A stretch of DNA of 64,000 bases from Roseinatronobacter bogoriensis DSM 18756 (GCF_004366635.1 NZ_SORN01000005.1:91833-155832); one strand, 5' to 3'. Shown: positions 1 through 9,045, numbered from the stretch's first letter. Notes: generated by a model from the letters alone, not told the origin. Made by a program: numbers and translations.

Positions 1-167
1 TTTTCTGAACCTCAGGGTTAATTCGAGCGGCTGACTTGCGTATTCTGACGGTGGCAACTGCGATGCCGTTGTTTCGGGGCGTTATTATATCAGCATTCTT
101 TGCATTAGAGTCTTTGGCCTAGCCAATCTCTCCATATGACTGCCGCCCAAGTTCCTCCTGTCCTGTT

Positions 168-1484
168 CTACAGATTTTGGATGGCATTTGTGAAATTGGA
201 AAAGCTGCGCGCGGATAAGTTTTCCGTACATTGCGTTTCAGAGTGCAGGCTTGGGTTCGATAGGTTGCAAGCTTCCTGAGCGACTATTTCCAGAAAGTCA
301 GAATGCAGCCGACCGGGCATATTGCCCTGTAATTCCGTCAAACCGATCTCACGCTCAGCCGCTTGCAACGCGATATTCAACGGCACGATCAAGCCTTGTT
401 CAATCTCATAACTGATTTGATTGGGCGACATCAGTGCCAATGCGTCCGATGCCAGCAATACGCCGCGCAAGACGACCAGTGATCCTGTTTCGACGTGGCC
501 AAGCTGCCCAGATGCAAGCCCGTGGCGCTGTGCCAGCAATTCGAAAGCGCGGCGGGCCGGTGCGTCGCGTCGCGGCAAGATCCACGGAAATTCAGCAAGT
601 TGTTCGCCGGTCACCTTTTGCCCCGCCAATGGATGGCCCGCGCGGGCAACCACGCGCAAACTATCCGTGAACAGGCGGGATTCGCTCAGGTCTTGTTCGG
701 TGGCGTCCTCTCGCAGGGCGCCGACAATCACGTCACATGCCCCAAGCCGCAAGCGTTGCAGCAAAAACTCGTACGATCCATCCAGCACTTCCAGCGTTGC
801 CGCAGGATATTTCTTCAGCAACCGCACAATGGCACGCGGCACGATCTGTGTCCGTGCCAGCGGCAAGGCCCCGATGACCAATCGACTGTCGAATACGCCC
901 CGCCTTTCGCGCAACTCTGCATGTGCGAGGTCGATCTCCCGCAGTGCTAGGCTGGCGCGGGTTGCGACAATAGTGCCCGCAGCACTCAGGACACGATTAC
1001 GTTGGCCGCCCTCAAGCACGGGTTGGCCAATAATCCGCTCAACCTCTTTGGTGGCGCGCCGGACCGAGGCTTCGGTCTGTCCAACCGATTGCGCAGTCGC
1101 CGCGAAACTGCCGGTCAAGGCAAACTGGGCCATGACCCGCAATTGCGTGATGCTGGCGTAACGTTCCAGCAGATCAGCGCTGACCTGCCGCGCACGTCCG
1201 CGCGGGCAAAGCGAAGGGTCTTGCAAATGCATCAGCGCACGTCGTGCACGCTGCGTCACGATCATGCCTTCTTCGGTCGCGACAGCGGAATTTCCCACCC
1301 GTTCCAGCAGTGGCGCACGAAAAATGCGCGTCAGTTTTGCGATGGCCTGAGAGGCGGCGGGCTGCGAGATATTCACCTCTTGCGCCGCGCGCGTCAGTGA
1401 TCCTTCCCTGACAGCGATTTCCAGCAAGCGCAGATGGCGCATATTTGGCCAGTCGGGCAGAGGAGGGCGCAGAGTTTCGGGCAT
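168..1484 (-). CDS. LysR-family regulator with two N-terminal helix-turn-helix domains
   Basis: Cytosolic transcription regulator of about 438 residues, against about 300 for a usual LysR protein. The extra length is a second winged helix: one LysR-type HTH lies at about residues 15-85 (GSLTRAAQEVNISQPAASQAI) and a second, weaker one at about 105-180 (GSFAATAQSVGQTEASVRRA). A periplasmic-binding-protein-like effector domain follows at about 190-395. I chose the ATG at 1484 because the HTH starts shortly after it; an ATG at 1574 would add 30 residues without family features. It is divergent from the TauE/AEC/ThDP operon, which it probably controls. The domain reading is from sequence; the target is inferred. 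Confidence 0.85.
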   Translation of the reverse strand: MPETLRPPLPDWPNMRHLRLLEIAVREGSLTRAAQEVNISQPAASQAIAKLTRIFRAPLLERVGNSAVATEEGMIVTQRARRALMHLQDPSLCPRGRARQVSADLLERYASITQLRVMAQFALTGSFAATAQSVGQTEASVRRATKEVERIIGQPVLEGGQRNRVLSAAGTIVATRASLALREIDLAHAELRERRGVFDSRLVIGALPLARTQIVPRAIVRLLKKYPAATLEVLDGSYEFLLQRLRLGACDVIVGALREDATEQDLSESRLFTDSLRVVARAGHPLAGQKVTGEQLAEFPWILPRRDAPARRAFELLAQRHGLASGQLGHVETGSLVVLRGVLLASDALALMSPNQISYEIEQGLIVPLNIALQAAEREIGLTELQGNMPGRLHSDFLEIVAQEACNLSNPSLHSETQCTENLSARSFSNFTNAIQNL

Positions 1485-1774
1485 AGCGGGCTGACCTGTG
1501 CTGCAAATGCTACTGAGCGGCGACATATCCGCGATTGTGTTGCGCGGACAGTATTCGGATGCGGCGCGCGGCATTCAAACGCTGCAAAGGTAATAAGTAA
1601 ACTGTATCACATAGCTGGCTTGCGGGCAATGACGCTCTGTTAGATACTGAAATAATTAGAAAAATATAGAAGCAAGGTCATTCGACTGGCATTTTCGCAG
1701 GAAGAGAGCGCTCTTGAAACTTCGGGCGGTCTCGGCAACCGTGTGCGCAGGGATGAGAAGGACAAGAGACAGCC

Positions 1775-2506
1775 GTGAGCATTTTGCTGGCCATATTGGC
1801 AATTCTACTGGGCGGGGTGATGAAAGGCGCGATCGGGGCAGGGGTTCCGGTGATCGCGGCACCAGCGCTGACAATGCTGTTCAATGTGCAGACCGCTGTC
1901 GCAATTCTGGTCGTGCCCAATCTGCTAAGCAATGTCTGGCAGGCATGGCATTTCCGCAACGAGGCGATGCCGCGCCGATTTCTGATCCTGTTTGCAGGGG
2001 GCGGGATGCTGGGGGTCGCTGTTGGCACATTCTTGTTGGCTGTATTGCCGCAGGAAACACTGTCGCTGATGGTGGCATGTGCTGTGCTTGCCTATATCAC
2101 GCTGCGCCTTGCGCGTCCGGGCTGGACGCTTGCGCGCGATACCGCGAACCGGCTGTGTGGCGCGGCGGGCATTGCCGGGGGGTTCCTGCAGGGGGCCACA
2201 GGCATTTCTGCGCCGGCCTCGATCACGTTCTTGAACGCGATGAAACTGCCGAGAGAGGCATTTATCGGCACGATCTCGATTTTCTTTGTGTCAATGACGG
2301 CAATGCAGATTCCGGCCTTGTGGAGCGTTGGTCTGTTAAGCCTAGAAATGCTGGCCTATGGGTTCGGGGCGCTGGGGTTGGTGTTTCTGTCCATGCCCTT
2401 GGGCAACTGGCTTGGTAAACGTGCCTCTTCCAAGGTGTTTGACATGGTGATGCTGGTCACACTTGGGGCGATTGCGCTCAAGATCCTGTTCGAAGCGATT
2501 TTCTAG
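1775..2506 (+). CDS. TauE/SafE-family membrane permease
   Basis: Integral membrane protein of 243 residues with about eight hydrophobic segments and the small-residue-rich N-terminus typical of TauE/SafE permeases (LLGGVMKGAIGAGVPVIAAPAL). Known family members export organosulfonates, sulfite or small organic anions. The start is GTG, with a purine-rich stretch (GAGAAGGACAAG) upstream. It is the first gene of a rightward operon; the next gene begins 15 bases after its stop. Its substrate is unknown. Location beside an AEC carrier and a ThDP enzyme suggests transport of an organic acid, which is inference. Confidence 0.82.
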   Translation: MSILLAILAILLGGVMKGAIGAGVPVIAAPALTMLFNVQTAVAILVVPNLLSNVWQAWHFRNEAMPRRFLILFAGGGMLGVAVGTFLLAVLPQETLSLMVACAVLAYITLRLARPGWTLARDTANRLCGAAGIAGGFLQGATGISAPASITFLNAMKLPREAFIGTISIFFVSMTAMQIPALWSVGLLSLEMLAYGFGALGLVFLSMPLGNWLGKRASSKVFDMVMLVTLGAIALKILFEAIF

Positions 2507-2521
2507 CGGGGGGCAGGCAGC

Positions 2522-3445
2522 ATGGTGTTGGTTCAGACATTGCTGCCAATTTTCGCAGTGATCGGCATTGGCTGGCTGGCCGTGCGCTCTGGCTATCTGG
2601 ATAAAGGGGCGGTAGCGCCAGCAGGGCAGATCGTGATGCGGATTGCGCTGCCTGCGATGATCTTTCTAGCGCTTGCGACCACCCCAACAGAACAGGCATT
2701 CGATGTGGCATTTCTGCTGGTCTATTGCGCCGCTTCACTTGCGGTGATGGGGGTCTGCTATGGCGTGGCGCAGCTTGCCTTTGGCATGTCAAAACCTGAA
2801 GCAGCCGCCATCGGTCTGGGGGTGTCGATGGCCAATAGCGCGTTCATGGGCTTTCCAATCGGACAGGCCATTCTAGGGTCAGAGGCGGCAATCCGGGTGT
2901 TTGCGCATGTGCTGATTGTCGAGAACCTGGTGATCTTGCCTTTGGCGCTTTTTCTGCTGGCTGTTGCAGATCGTAACGCCGCACATCGTCCGCGCGTGTT
3001 GCGCGACATGCTGCGCAATCCGCTGATGATCGCGCTTGTGGCGGGCGGGACTGTGTCGGCCATTGGGGTCGGGCTGCCAGCACCTGCAACCGCGGTGCTG
3101 GAATTGTTGGGCCGCCTTTCAGCCCCGCTCGCCCTGCTGGTGATTGGCGGGATGCTGGCCAGCCTGCCGGTTTCGGGACGTCTGCGCGCAGTGGGGCTGA
3201 TCGTCGGGGGCAAGCTGCTGCTTCATCCGCTGCTGGTGGGGCTGGGGGTGGTTCTGGTGCCCGGCGTGTCGCCAGCAATGGCGCTGGGCGGTATGCTGTT
3301 TGCGGCGATGCCAATGATCACGATCTTTCCGCTGCTCTCTGCGCGGGTCGGGCAGGGGCAATTGGCAGCTTTCGGGCTGTTGATCGCGACCTCTGCGAGT
3401 TTCTTCACGCTGCCCGTTGTTATTCATTATCTGGGGCTGGCTTAG
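2522..3445 (+). CDS. AEC-family (auxin efflux carrier type) transporter
   Basis: Membrane protein of 307 residues with about ten hydrophobic segments in two five-helix halves, as in AEC/Mem_trans permeases. The C-terminal half carries the characteristic glycine/proline-rich helices (LGGMLFAAMPMITIFPLLSA). Bacterial AEC members move malonate, malate and other carboxylates. It sits between the TauE-type permease and the ThDP enzyme with short gaps (15 and 25 bases), so the three are probably cotranscribed. Two different carriers in one operon suggests uptake plus export, or two related anions. The substrate cannot be read from sequence. Confidence 0.83.
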   Translation: MVLVQTLLPIFAVIGIGWLAVRSGYLDKGAVAPAGQIVMRIALPAMIFLALATTPTEQAFDVAFLLVYCAASLAVMGVCYGVAQLAFGMSKPEAAAIGLGVSMANSAFMGFPIGQAILGSEAAIRVFAHVLIVENLVILPLALFLLAVADRNAAHRPRVLRDMLRNPLMIALVAGGTVSAIGVGLPAPATAVLELLGRLSAPLALLVIGGMLASLPVSGRLRAVGLIVGGKLLLHPLLVGLGVVLVPGVSPAMALGGMLFAAMPMITIFPLLSARVGQGQLAAFGLLIATSASFFTLPVVIHYLGLA

Positions 3446-3470
3446 CCCTGACGCATATAGGAGACGCCGC

Positions 3471-5168
3471 ATGACTGATGTTACGCTCAGCGCAGGGGCC
3501 GCGCTTCTGGCACGGCTGAAAACTGTCGGGGTGGATTATATCTTTGCCAATTCCGGCACCGATTTTCCGCCCATAATCGAAGGGTTGGCCGAGGCTGCGG
3601 CCAAGGACATTGCGCTGCCCCGTGCCCTGACCATCCCGCATGAACACGCCGCAATGGGCATGGCGCATGGCTATTATCTGGCCTCGGGTCGGGCGCAGGC
3701 GGTGATTGCGCATACCAATGTGGGGCTGGCCAATTGTGCCATTGGCGCGCTGAATGCCCATGTCGAGCATGTGCCGATCCTGCTGTTTTCGGGTCGCACA
3801 CCCACCGTCGAGAAGGGTCGTTTCGGCGCGCGCACTGTGCCGATTGGCTGGGGGCAGGAAATGCGCGACCAGACCTCGTTGGTGCGCGAGGCGTCGAAAT
3901 GGGATTACGAGTTGCGCTTTCCCGAACAGGTGACGGAGCTGGTGGACCGCGCCCATGCGATCGCGTCTTCCAGCCCACGCGGGCCGGTCTATGTGTCGCT
4001 GCCGCGCGAAGTGCTGTGCGAGCCGTGCCCGGCAGAGTTTCTGGACACATCGCCCAGCATGACCGCGCATGGTCTTCATGCCTCACCCGGCGATCTGGCA
4101 GGGCTGGCCGCGCGGATCGCCCGTGCAAAATTGCCGGTGATCTTTGCCCAGCATGGTGCGGGCAGCGCAGAAGGGTTTGCCGCATTGGCGCGGATGACAG
4201 AGGCTTGGGGGATTCCAGTCTGCCAGTATTGGGCGGGCCAACTGGCACTGGCAACCGATCACCCGATGTGCACAAGCTGGGACCCTGCGCCACTGCTGGC
4301 CGAAGCCGATCTTGTCATCTGCCTTGGTGTGCTGGCCCCCTGGATGCCGGATGCCCACACCCCGCAACCGGATGCCTTCGTTGTCCAGCTTGGCCCCAAC
4401 CCTTTGTCCATCCGCACGCCGATCAGGAATTTTCGCGCGGATATGGCCATCGCTGCCGATACCGGTCCCGCCTTGGTGGCGCTTGAGCAGGCTTTGTCCG
4501 AACATAAACCGGATGCGGCAGTCCGCGCGCGGTTTGAGCGTGTCGCTGCACGCAACCAGCAGGACCGCGCACAGGCCCTTGCGGCTGCTGCCCCTGATGA
4601 CGCCCCCGGCATGACCAAGGCGCAGATCGCGCGGGCGCTGTCCGATGCGCTTGAGGGGGACCATGCAACAGTCTTGTCAGAACTGGGCTGTCCGATGCCG
4701 CCCATGCGCCTGACCCACCATCAGGCATGGTATCAGGAACCCCATGCCGGCGGGCTGGGCTGGTCCTTGCCGGCTGCAATGGGAATGCAGCTTGCTGATC
4801 CAGACCGGCTGATCGTGGCGACGATGGGGGATGGCACCTATATGTTCGCGAATCCTGTGGTTTGTCACCAGATCGCCGAGGCGTTGGAACTTCCCATCCT
4901 GATCATTGTGCTGAACAATGCCGAGTGGGGCGCAGTGCGCCAGTCGGTGTTGGGGCTATACCCCGAAGGCCATGCCGCGCGCGCCAATCAGGTGCCATTG
5001 ACGGGCCTGCAACCCAGCCCTGATTTCACCCTTGTTGCACGCGCGTCGCGCGCGCTGGCCTTCCGGGCAGAGAGCCGTGCAGAATTTACCGAGAAGCTGG
5101 ATCAGGCGCTTGCGCATGTGCGCGCACGCAAAGGGGCCGCATTGATTGATGTAAGCACCCGTCCCTGA
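3471..5168 (+). CDS. ThDP-dependent enzyme, acetolactate-synthase/benzoylformate-decarboxylase superfamily
   Basis: Soluble enzyme of 565 residues with the three-domain layout of acetolactate-synthase-like proteins. The activating glutamate is E58 (PHEHAAMGMAHGYYLASG). The Mg/ThDP motif begins GDG at 453-455 and ends NN at 482-483. Such enzymes decarboxylate or ligate 2-oxo acids. No FAD-site or quaternary feature lets me choose between lyase and synthase. The start is the ATG at 3471 with a Shine-Dalgarno TAGGAGA; the open frame extends 18 codons further upstream but overlaps the preceding gene. As last gene of the operon it probably acts on the 2-oxo acid carried by the upstream transporters (inference). 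Confidence 0.83.
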   Translation: MTDVTLSAGAALLARLKTVGVDYIFANSGTDFPPIIEGLAEAAAKDIALPRALTIPHEHAAMGMAHGYYLASGRAQAVIAHTNVGLANCAIGALNAHVEHVPILLFSGRTPTVEKGRFGARTVPIGWGQEMRDQTSLVREASKWDYELRFPEQVTELVDRAHAIASSSPRGPVYVSLPREVLCEPCPAEFLDTSPSMTAHGLHASPGDLAGLAARIARAKLPVIFAQHGAGSAEGFAALARMTEAWGIPVCQYWAGQLALATDHPMCTSWDPAPLLAEADLVICLGVLAPWMPDAHTPQPDAFVVQLGPNPLSIRTPIRNFRADMAIAADTGPALVALEQALSEHKPDAAVRARFERVAARNQQDRAQALAAAAPDDAPGMTKAQIARALSDALEGDHATVLSELGCPMPPMRLTHHQAWYQEPHAGGLGWSLPAAMGMQLADPDRLIVATMGDGTYMFANPVVCHQIAEALELPILIIVLNNAEWGAVRQSVLGLYPEGHAARANQVPLTGLQPSPDFTLVARASRALAFRAESRAEFTEKLDQALAHVRARKGAALIDVSTRP

Positions 5169-5174
5169 AAGAGG

Positions 5175-5218
5175 CGCCTGCAAGCCGTGCATAGCGAAGT
5201 TTGCACGGTTTGCAGGCG
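5175..5218. terminator. Long inverted repeat between convergent operons
   Basis: A 16-base stem (5175-5190 with 5203-5218, one G-T wobble) with a 12-base loop lies between two convergent transcription units. It has no clear U-tract on either side: the plus strand continues TTGAAAAAAA. A bidirectional terminator or mRNA 3'-end stabiliser is the simplest reading. Confidence 0.55.
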
Positions 5219-5254
5219 TTGAAAAAAATATGCTGTGAACGTGTTGCTGCGCGC

Positions 5255-5575
5255 TTACGTTTTGCTTAGCGGGTCGATACGCTCCGCACGGAAGCTGTCG
5301 GCCAGCCGTGTCAGGGTGATGTCGCGCACCACGCCGCCTTTGGCAAAGGGGTCACCTTCGGCAAAGGCGCGGGCCTGTGCTTCGCTTTCCGCCTGGAGGA
5401 TGCCGAAATTCCCGATGCCTGCGCCGGTTTCATCCCACAGCGCGGACCCGGTCAGCACCACAGCCAGCCCATTGCCGCCAGAGGCAACCCAGTCACGATG
5501 TTCCGGGCGCAACTTGTCGCGCAAAGCGCCGATTTCCGGCCCGTCATTGTGGTGGCAGATCATGAGAAAGAACAT
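5255..5575 (-). CDS. YciI-like (dimeric ferredoxin-like) small protein
   Basis: Small protein of 106 residues with the YciI fold signature: an N-terminal beta strand (MFFLMICHHND), a mid helix with R-H-D residues (LRPEHRDWV) and a C-terminal GDPFAKGGVVRDITL segment that matches the family's DPF(V/A)xAGL motif. Related proteins work as muconolactone-isomerase-like or chlorinated-ring enzymes. It is the last gene of the leftward catabolic operon, and its ATG overlaps the stop of the LigB-like gene (TGATG), implying coupling. A role in isomerising or hydrolysing a ring-cleavage product is inferred from context. Confidence 0.75.
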   Translation of the reverse strand: MFFLMICHHNDGPEIGALRDKLRPEHRDWVASGGNGLAVVLTGSALWDETGAGIGNFGILQAESEAQARAFAEGDPFAKGGVVRDITLTRLADSFRAERIDPLSKT

Positions 5576-6417
5576 CAGCGCATATTCTCCAGCAGGACCA
5601 TACCCGCGCCCGTCATCGAGGCCGGGGCGAAGTAGTGCTGGTGCAGGGTGCGGACATCCGCGTCCATGCAGCCGCGCATGACCAGCCACATGATCAGTTC
5701 TGCCCCCTCGGACCCGAATTCCTCGACATAATCCTCGCGGCTCATGGCGCGGTAGCGTGCCGGGTCGGCCCCGATTTTCGCAATCCATTCCCGGTCTGCC
5801 TGGGGGTTAATAAATCCGGCCCGCGCGCCTTGTAGCTGATGCGACAACCCGCCCGTACCCATGACAAGGATCTTTTCATCCGTGGGGTAGCTTGCGATTG
5901 CCTCTCGCAGCAGGCGGCCCAGGTCCCACATGCGCTGTGGGGTCGGGATCGGGTACTGGATCGTGTTCACCAAGATGGGTACGACCTTGACGGGCCAAGC
6001 GTCTGGGCGACCAAAGACAAGCTCCATCGGCACCTGCATTCCGTGGTCCACGTCCAGTTCGCGGCAGATCAGCGGGTCGAAATGCCCTTCGACCATGCGA
6101 TCGGCCAGATGCCACGCGAAATCTGCAGCGCCGATGAAATTCGGGACCGGCCGCGGCCCCCATCCTTCGTCAGCGGGGCGGTATTCGTCGGCCACCCCCA
6201 GTGCCAGCGTTGGCACGCGATCCAGAAAGAAGGAATTGCCATGATCGTTGAAGATAACAACTGCGATATCGGGTTTGTGGCCTGCGACCCAGTCTTGCGC
6301 GGGGACGTAGCCATCAAAAAACGGTTTCCATTCGTCACTGTCGCGCAAACCCTTGTCTAGCGCCGCAGCGATTGAAGGGACATGACTGGTGCCCAGCCCT
6401 GCAAGTAGTTCAGCCAT
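5575..6417 (-). CDS. Class III extradiol ring-cleavage dioxygenase, LigB-type catalytic subunit
   Basis: Catalytic beta subunit of a protocatechuate-4,5-dioxygenase-type enzyme, 280 residues. The expected Fe(II) ligands are visible as H12 (GLGTSH), H59 (IFNDHGNSFF) and E240; the catalytic histidine matches H193 (GTGGLSHQL). Known relatives open protocatechuate, gallate or 3-O-methylgallate rings. The gene overlaps the LigA-like subunit upstream by 8 bases and the YciI-like gene downstream. With an O-demethylase in the same operon, the substrate is plausibly a methoxylated or trihydroxylated benzoate. Family call is strong; substrate is inference. Confidence 0.9.
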   Translation of the reverse strand: MAELLAGLGTSHVPSIAAALDKGLRDSDEWKPFFDGYVPAQDWVAGHKPDIAVVIFNDHGNSFFLDRVPTLALGVADEYRPADEGWGPRPVPNFIGAADFAWHLADRMVEGHFDPLICRELDVDHGMQVPMELVFGRPDAWPVKVVPILVNTIQYPIPTPQRMWDLGRLLREAIASYPTDEKILVMGTGGLSHQLQGARAGFINPQADREWIAKIGADPARYRAMSREDYVEEFGSEGAELIMWLVMRGCMDADVRTLHQHYFAPASMTGAGMVLLENMR

Positions 6418-6760
6418 TGGTCACTTTCCCCAGCCGTGTGTCCAGAAATTCCTGCAAATCCATACCCGCCTGCGCCGCACCAATTTCACGAATGGGCGTC
6501 GGGTCAACTGCCGAAATCTTGAGGATATAGAACAGGTTGCCGCCAAGGCGGACCATTTCTGCCCAATCGCGGGCCTTGACGGCAGCGCGTTGGTCAGGTG
6601 TTAGCGCAAAGCGGTCCAGATAGGCGTCTTCATCCGCCAGAAAGGCCGCGCGGCCCTCTGGGCTGGACAGGCCCATTGCCATCTTGTTCAGCGCATAGCC
6701 CGCATTGGCGCGGGGGCGGTCAAACAGGGGGGTATCGGGAATGCGGTCAGGCGATGTCAT
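6410..6760 (-). CDS. LigA-type small subunit of extradiol dioxygenase
   Basis: Helical alpha subunit of 116 residues, close to the usual LigA length, with the conserved run ANAGYALNKMAMGLSSPEGR and the NLFYILKIS helix. In LigAB-type enzymes this subunit caps the active site of the LigB subunit, whose gene directly follows with an 8-base overlap. The start at 6760 is supported by GGAGAGA five bases upstream; the frame is open 14 codons further. It starts on the stop of the alpha/beta hydrolase gene (ATGA overlap), so expression of the three is coupled. Confidence 0.88.
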   Translation of the reverse strand: MTSPDRIPDTPLFDRPRANAGYALNKMAMGLSSPEGRAAFLADEDAYLDRFALTPDQRAAVKARDWAEMVRLGGNLFYILKISAVDPTPIREIGAAQAGMDLQEFLDTRLGKVTNG

Positions 6761-7476
6761 ACATGTCTCTCCTGTCTGGCGGGAATGATTTCGGCAACCC
6801 ATCCCGCCAAAAGCTGCGCCACGCGCGCAGGCTGTTCAACGGGCGCGAAATGGCCTGCCTCTTCGATGATTTCCAACCGCGCCTGTGGGCAGAGGCGGGC
6901 AATCTCTTCATGTGGGCCGATGGGCGACCAGATATCTTGCCTGCCTGTTATCAGCAGCAATGGGCCTTTGTAGGCGGGCATGGACTGGCTTGCATCCGGG
7001 CGCGCAATGAGCGCGCGGATCTGGCGTTCGTGTATGTCGGGGGTCATGCGCTGCACCATGGCGCGCAGACCGTTCATGACCTGCGGGTCAGGTTTGATGC
7101 CATCTGCCATCATGCCGGGAAGCCATTTTTCGGCCAGCCCCGCCATGCCTTCGCTATGGCCAAATGCAATCATTGCTTCGCGCTTGGGCAACTCGCCCTC
7201 TTTCAGCGGGGCCATCCCGGTATTCAGCAATGCCATGCCACGCAAGCGCGCGGGCGCAATGCGTGCCATCTCCATAGCCACGCGCCCGCCCATGGAATGG
7301 CCGATCACCACAAGATCGCCAGTATGGCGGGCCAGCAGGTCTTCGGCCATCGCTGTTATGCTTGGCTGATGCGTGACATCTGCGACAGCGACATCATACC
7401 CGTCCAGCGCGGCAAGGGTGGCCTGCCAGACATGCGCATCACAGACCAGGCCGGGGATCAGCAGAATCCGGGTCAT
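6757..7476 (-). CDS. Alpha/beta hydrolase of the aromatic operon
   Basis: Soluble alpha/beta hydrolase of 239 residues. The nucleophile elbow is GHSMGG with S61, the acid is probably D181 (GRQD) and the histidine H209 (EAGHFAP). It lies between the O-demethylase (56-base gap) and the ring-cleavage subunits (4-base overlap). In pathways for methoxylated rings, cleavage can leave a methyl ester that needs a hydrolase. That fits the position but is inference; C-C bond hydrolase or lactonase activity is equally possible by fold. Confidence 0.82.
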   Translation of the reverse strand: MTRILLIPGLVCDAHVWQATLAALDGYDVAVADVTHQPSITAMAEDLLARHTGDLVVIGHSMGGRVAMEMARIAPARLRGMALLNTGMAPLKEGELPKREAMIAFGHSEGMAGLAEKWLPGMMADGIKPDPQVMNGLRAMVQRMTPDIHERQIRALIARPDASQSMPAYKGPLLLITGRQDIWSPIGPHEEIARLCPQARLEIIEEAGHFAPVEQPARVAQLLAGWVAEIIPARQERHV

Positions 7477-7532
7477 ACTCTGTTCCTTTTGGCAAAAGGG
7501 CCGGGGCGCAGGTGCCCCGGCCCGATCTGGGC

Positions 7533-8939
7533 TTAGCTGCCCTTGGTCCGCCAGCTATCGGCGTAGTTTTCGCGTGCCTCAGCGGCATAAGGCGTTTCGG
7601 CCACACGTACCCGGATTTCGGTTTGCTTATGTGCTTCTGTCGAGGTCTTGCCAGTTGTCTCCGGCTCTCCCCATTTCAGGGTCAGCACATCATTGACCTG
7701 CACCGACTGGTCCACAACACCAAGGCTCAGGACACAGCGTTCATTGAAGCTGTAGCCGTTGAACATGGACATGCCGACCATCTTGTCGCCCTGCATCACC
7801 ATATCCGCGCTGGAAGAGGCGTAGTTGGGCTGTGGGAAGTCGATCCACTTATAGGGTGTGCCTTGCTCGAATGCCGAGGCGATGACTTTCAGCACATCGT
7901 CGCGGTTCCACTCGAAGGTGACCTTCTTGCGGTTCGTGGGCGCGTCCTTCATCTTGGTGAGCGCCTCTTTGCCGATGAAGTCGTCCTTCTTCCAACCGAT
8001 GTAGAAGCCATAGCCCAGTTCGAACGGGTTGACGTAATAGTCTTCGATGTTGTCCGACACAAAGCTGCCGCCAATCGCGCCCGAGGCTTCATAGCTGTCC
8101 GCGCCCAGCCAGTCGCGGTAATCGGCCAGCATGCCGCCGCCAGTATAGATGCCGGGCAGCGGCGATGGAATCCAGCCCGATTCCAGCGTGTTGGTGGAAT
8201 AGGCGCGGCTGCCGCATTGCACCAGATCGACGCCTGCATCGCGCGCAGCTTGCAGGATGGTCGAGTGGATATAGTCCTTGTCCTTGTACGGACCCCAGAT
8301 TTCCAGCCCCGGCGCACCCGACATGCCGTGGCGCAGCGCTTGCACCCGCTTCGAGCCGACATTGATCCAGTCGACATGGAAGAACTTGATATCCGGCACT
8401 GGCCCGCCATTCATCTTTTCAAAGATTTTTGGCGCATCCGGTCCCTGAATCTGGAAGCGGTAATGTTCGCGCAGCACGCGTTCACCTTCAGGGCGCGAGG
8501 GCGATCGCGGGTCATAGCGCAGGCGCACATTCCAATTGCCGTAAGCGGCGGCAAACATCAGCCAGTTCGAGGTCGGCGCGCGGCCAACAAGGATGTATTT
8601 GTCTTCGCGTTCGCGGAAGATGATGTGATCGCCGATTACATGGCCATTGGGCGTGACGGGCACGTAGTGCTTGGCGCGGTTCAACTCGAAATTCGAGAAG
8701 CTGTTGATGCCGTGATGGCTGAGGAATTCTGTCGCCTGAGGGCCTTCGACAATCACCTCATCCATATGGTGCGACTGGTCGAACAGCACAGCGGTCTTGC
8801 GCCATGCTTCCTGCTCGGCGCGCCAGTTCGAAAATTCGGGCGCAACGACCGGGTAGACATACATGCCGATTTTGGAGTTGCGCAGCATTTGCACCGGATT
8901 ACCGGCGGCTGCCATTGCAGTGGTCAGGCTCTGTGTCAT
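7533..8939 (-). CDS. Aminomethyltransferase-fold O-demethylase, LigM/DesA type
   Basis: Protein of 468 residues with the GcvT/DmdA-like tetrahydrofolate-binding fold. Its sequence resembles Sphingobium LigM/DesA, which demethylate vanillate, 3-O-methylgallate and syringate: near the N-terminus YVYPVVAPEFSNWR, later LRHGMAGAPGLEIWGPY-like and NTLESGWIPSPLP blocks. I chose the ATG at 8939 because AAGGGGGGAG lies just upstream; the frame opens 8 codons earlier. It heads the operon with hydrolase and dioxygenase genes. Two GntR-type palindromes lie upstream, one about 26-35 bases from the start. Methoxy-aromatic demethylation is well supported by family, the exact substrate is not. Confidence 0.87.
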   Translation of the reverse strand: MTQSLTTAMAAAGNPVQMLRNSKIGMYVYPVVAPEFSNWRAEQEAWRKTAVLFDQSHHMDEVIVEGPQATEFLSHHGINSFSNFELNRAKHYVPVTPNGHVIGDHIIFREREDKYILVGRAPTSNWLMFAAAYGNWNVRLRYDPRSPSRPEGERVLREHYRFQIQGPDAPKIFEKMNGGPVPDIKFFHVDWINVGSKRVQALRHGMSGAPGLEIWGPYKDKDYIHSTILQAARDAGVDLVQCGSRAYSTNTLESGWIPSPLPGIYTGGGMLADYRDWLGADSYEASGAIGGSFVSDNIEDYYVNPFELGYGFYIGWKKDDFIGKEALTKMKDAPTNRKKVTFEWNRDDVLKVIASAFEQGTPYKWIDFPQPNYASSSADMVMQGDKMVGMSMFNGYSFNERCVLSLGVVDQSVQVNDVLTLKWGEPETTGKTSTEAHKQTEIRVRVAETPYAAEARENYADSWRTKGS

Positions 8940-8964
8940 ATCGACTCCCCCCTTAGATGTCATA

Positions 8965-9038
8965 ATGTATACATCGAATACGCGAGCCTGCGGGGTAAAT
9001 CAAGAAATAACTCTCAATTCAGATAATAATGTATACAT
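8965..9038. promoter_or_regulatory. Two GTATAC-centred palindromic operators upstream of the ligM-like operon
   Basis: Perfect ATGTATACAT palindromes occur at 8965-8974 and 9029-9038, 64 bases apart, between the gntR gene and the O-demethylase start. The same core occurs twice more upstream of gntR. GntR/FCD regulators are known to bind short palindromes of this kind, so control by the adjacent GntR protein is likely. Confidence 0.7.
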
Positions 9039-9045
9039 GAAAGGG

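Noticed and set aside
7512..9026. 504-codon open frame on the plus strand opposite the O-demethylase gene
   Set aside because: It is antisense to a gene with clear LigM-type motifs; its translation has low-complexity histidine/arginine composition and no family features.
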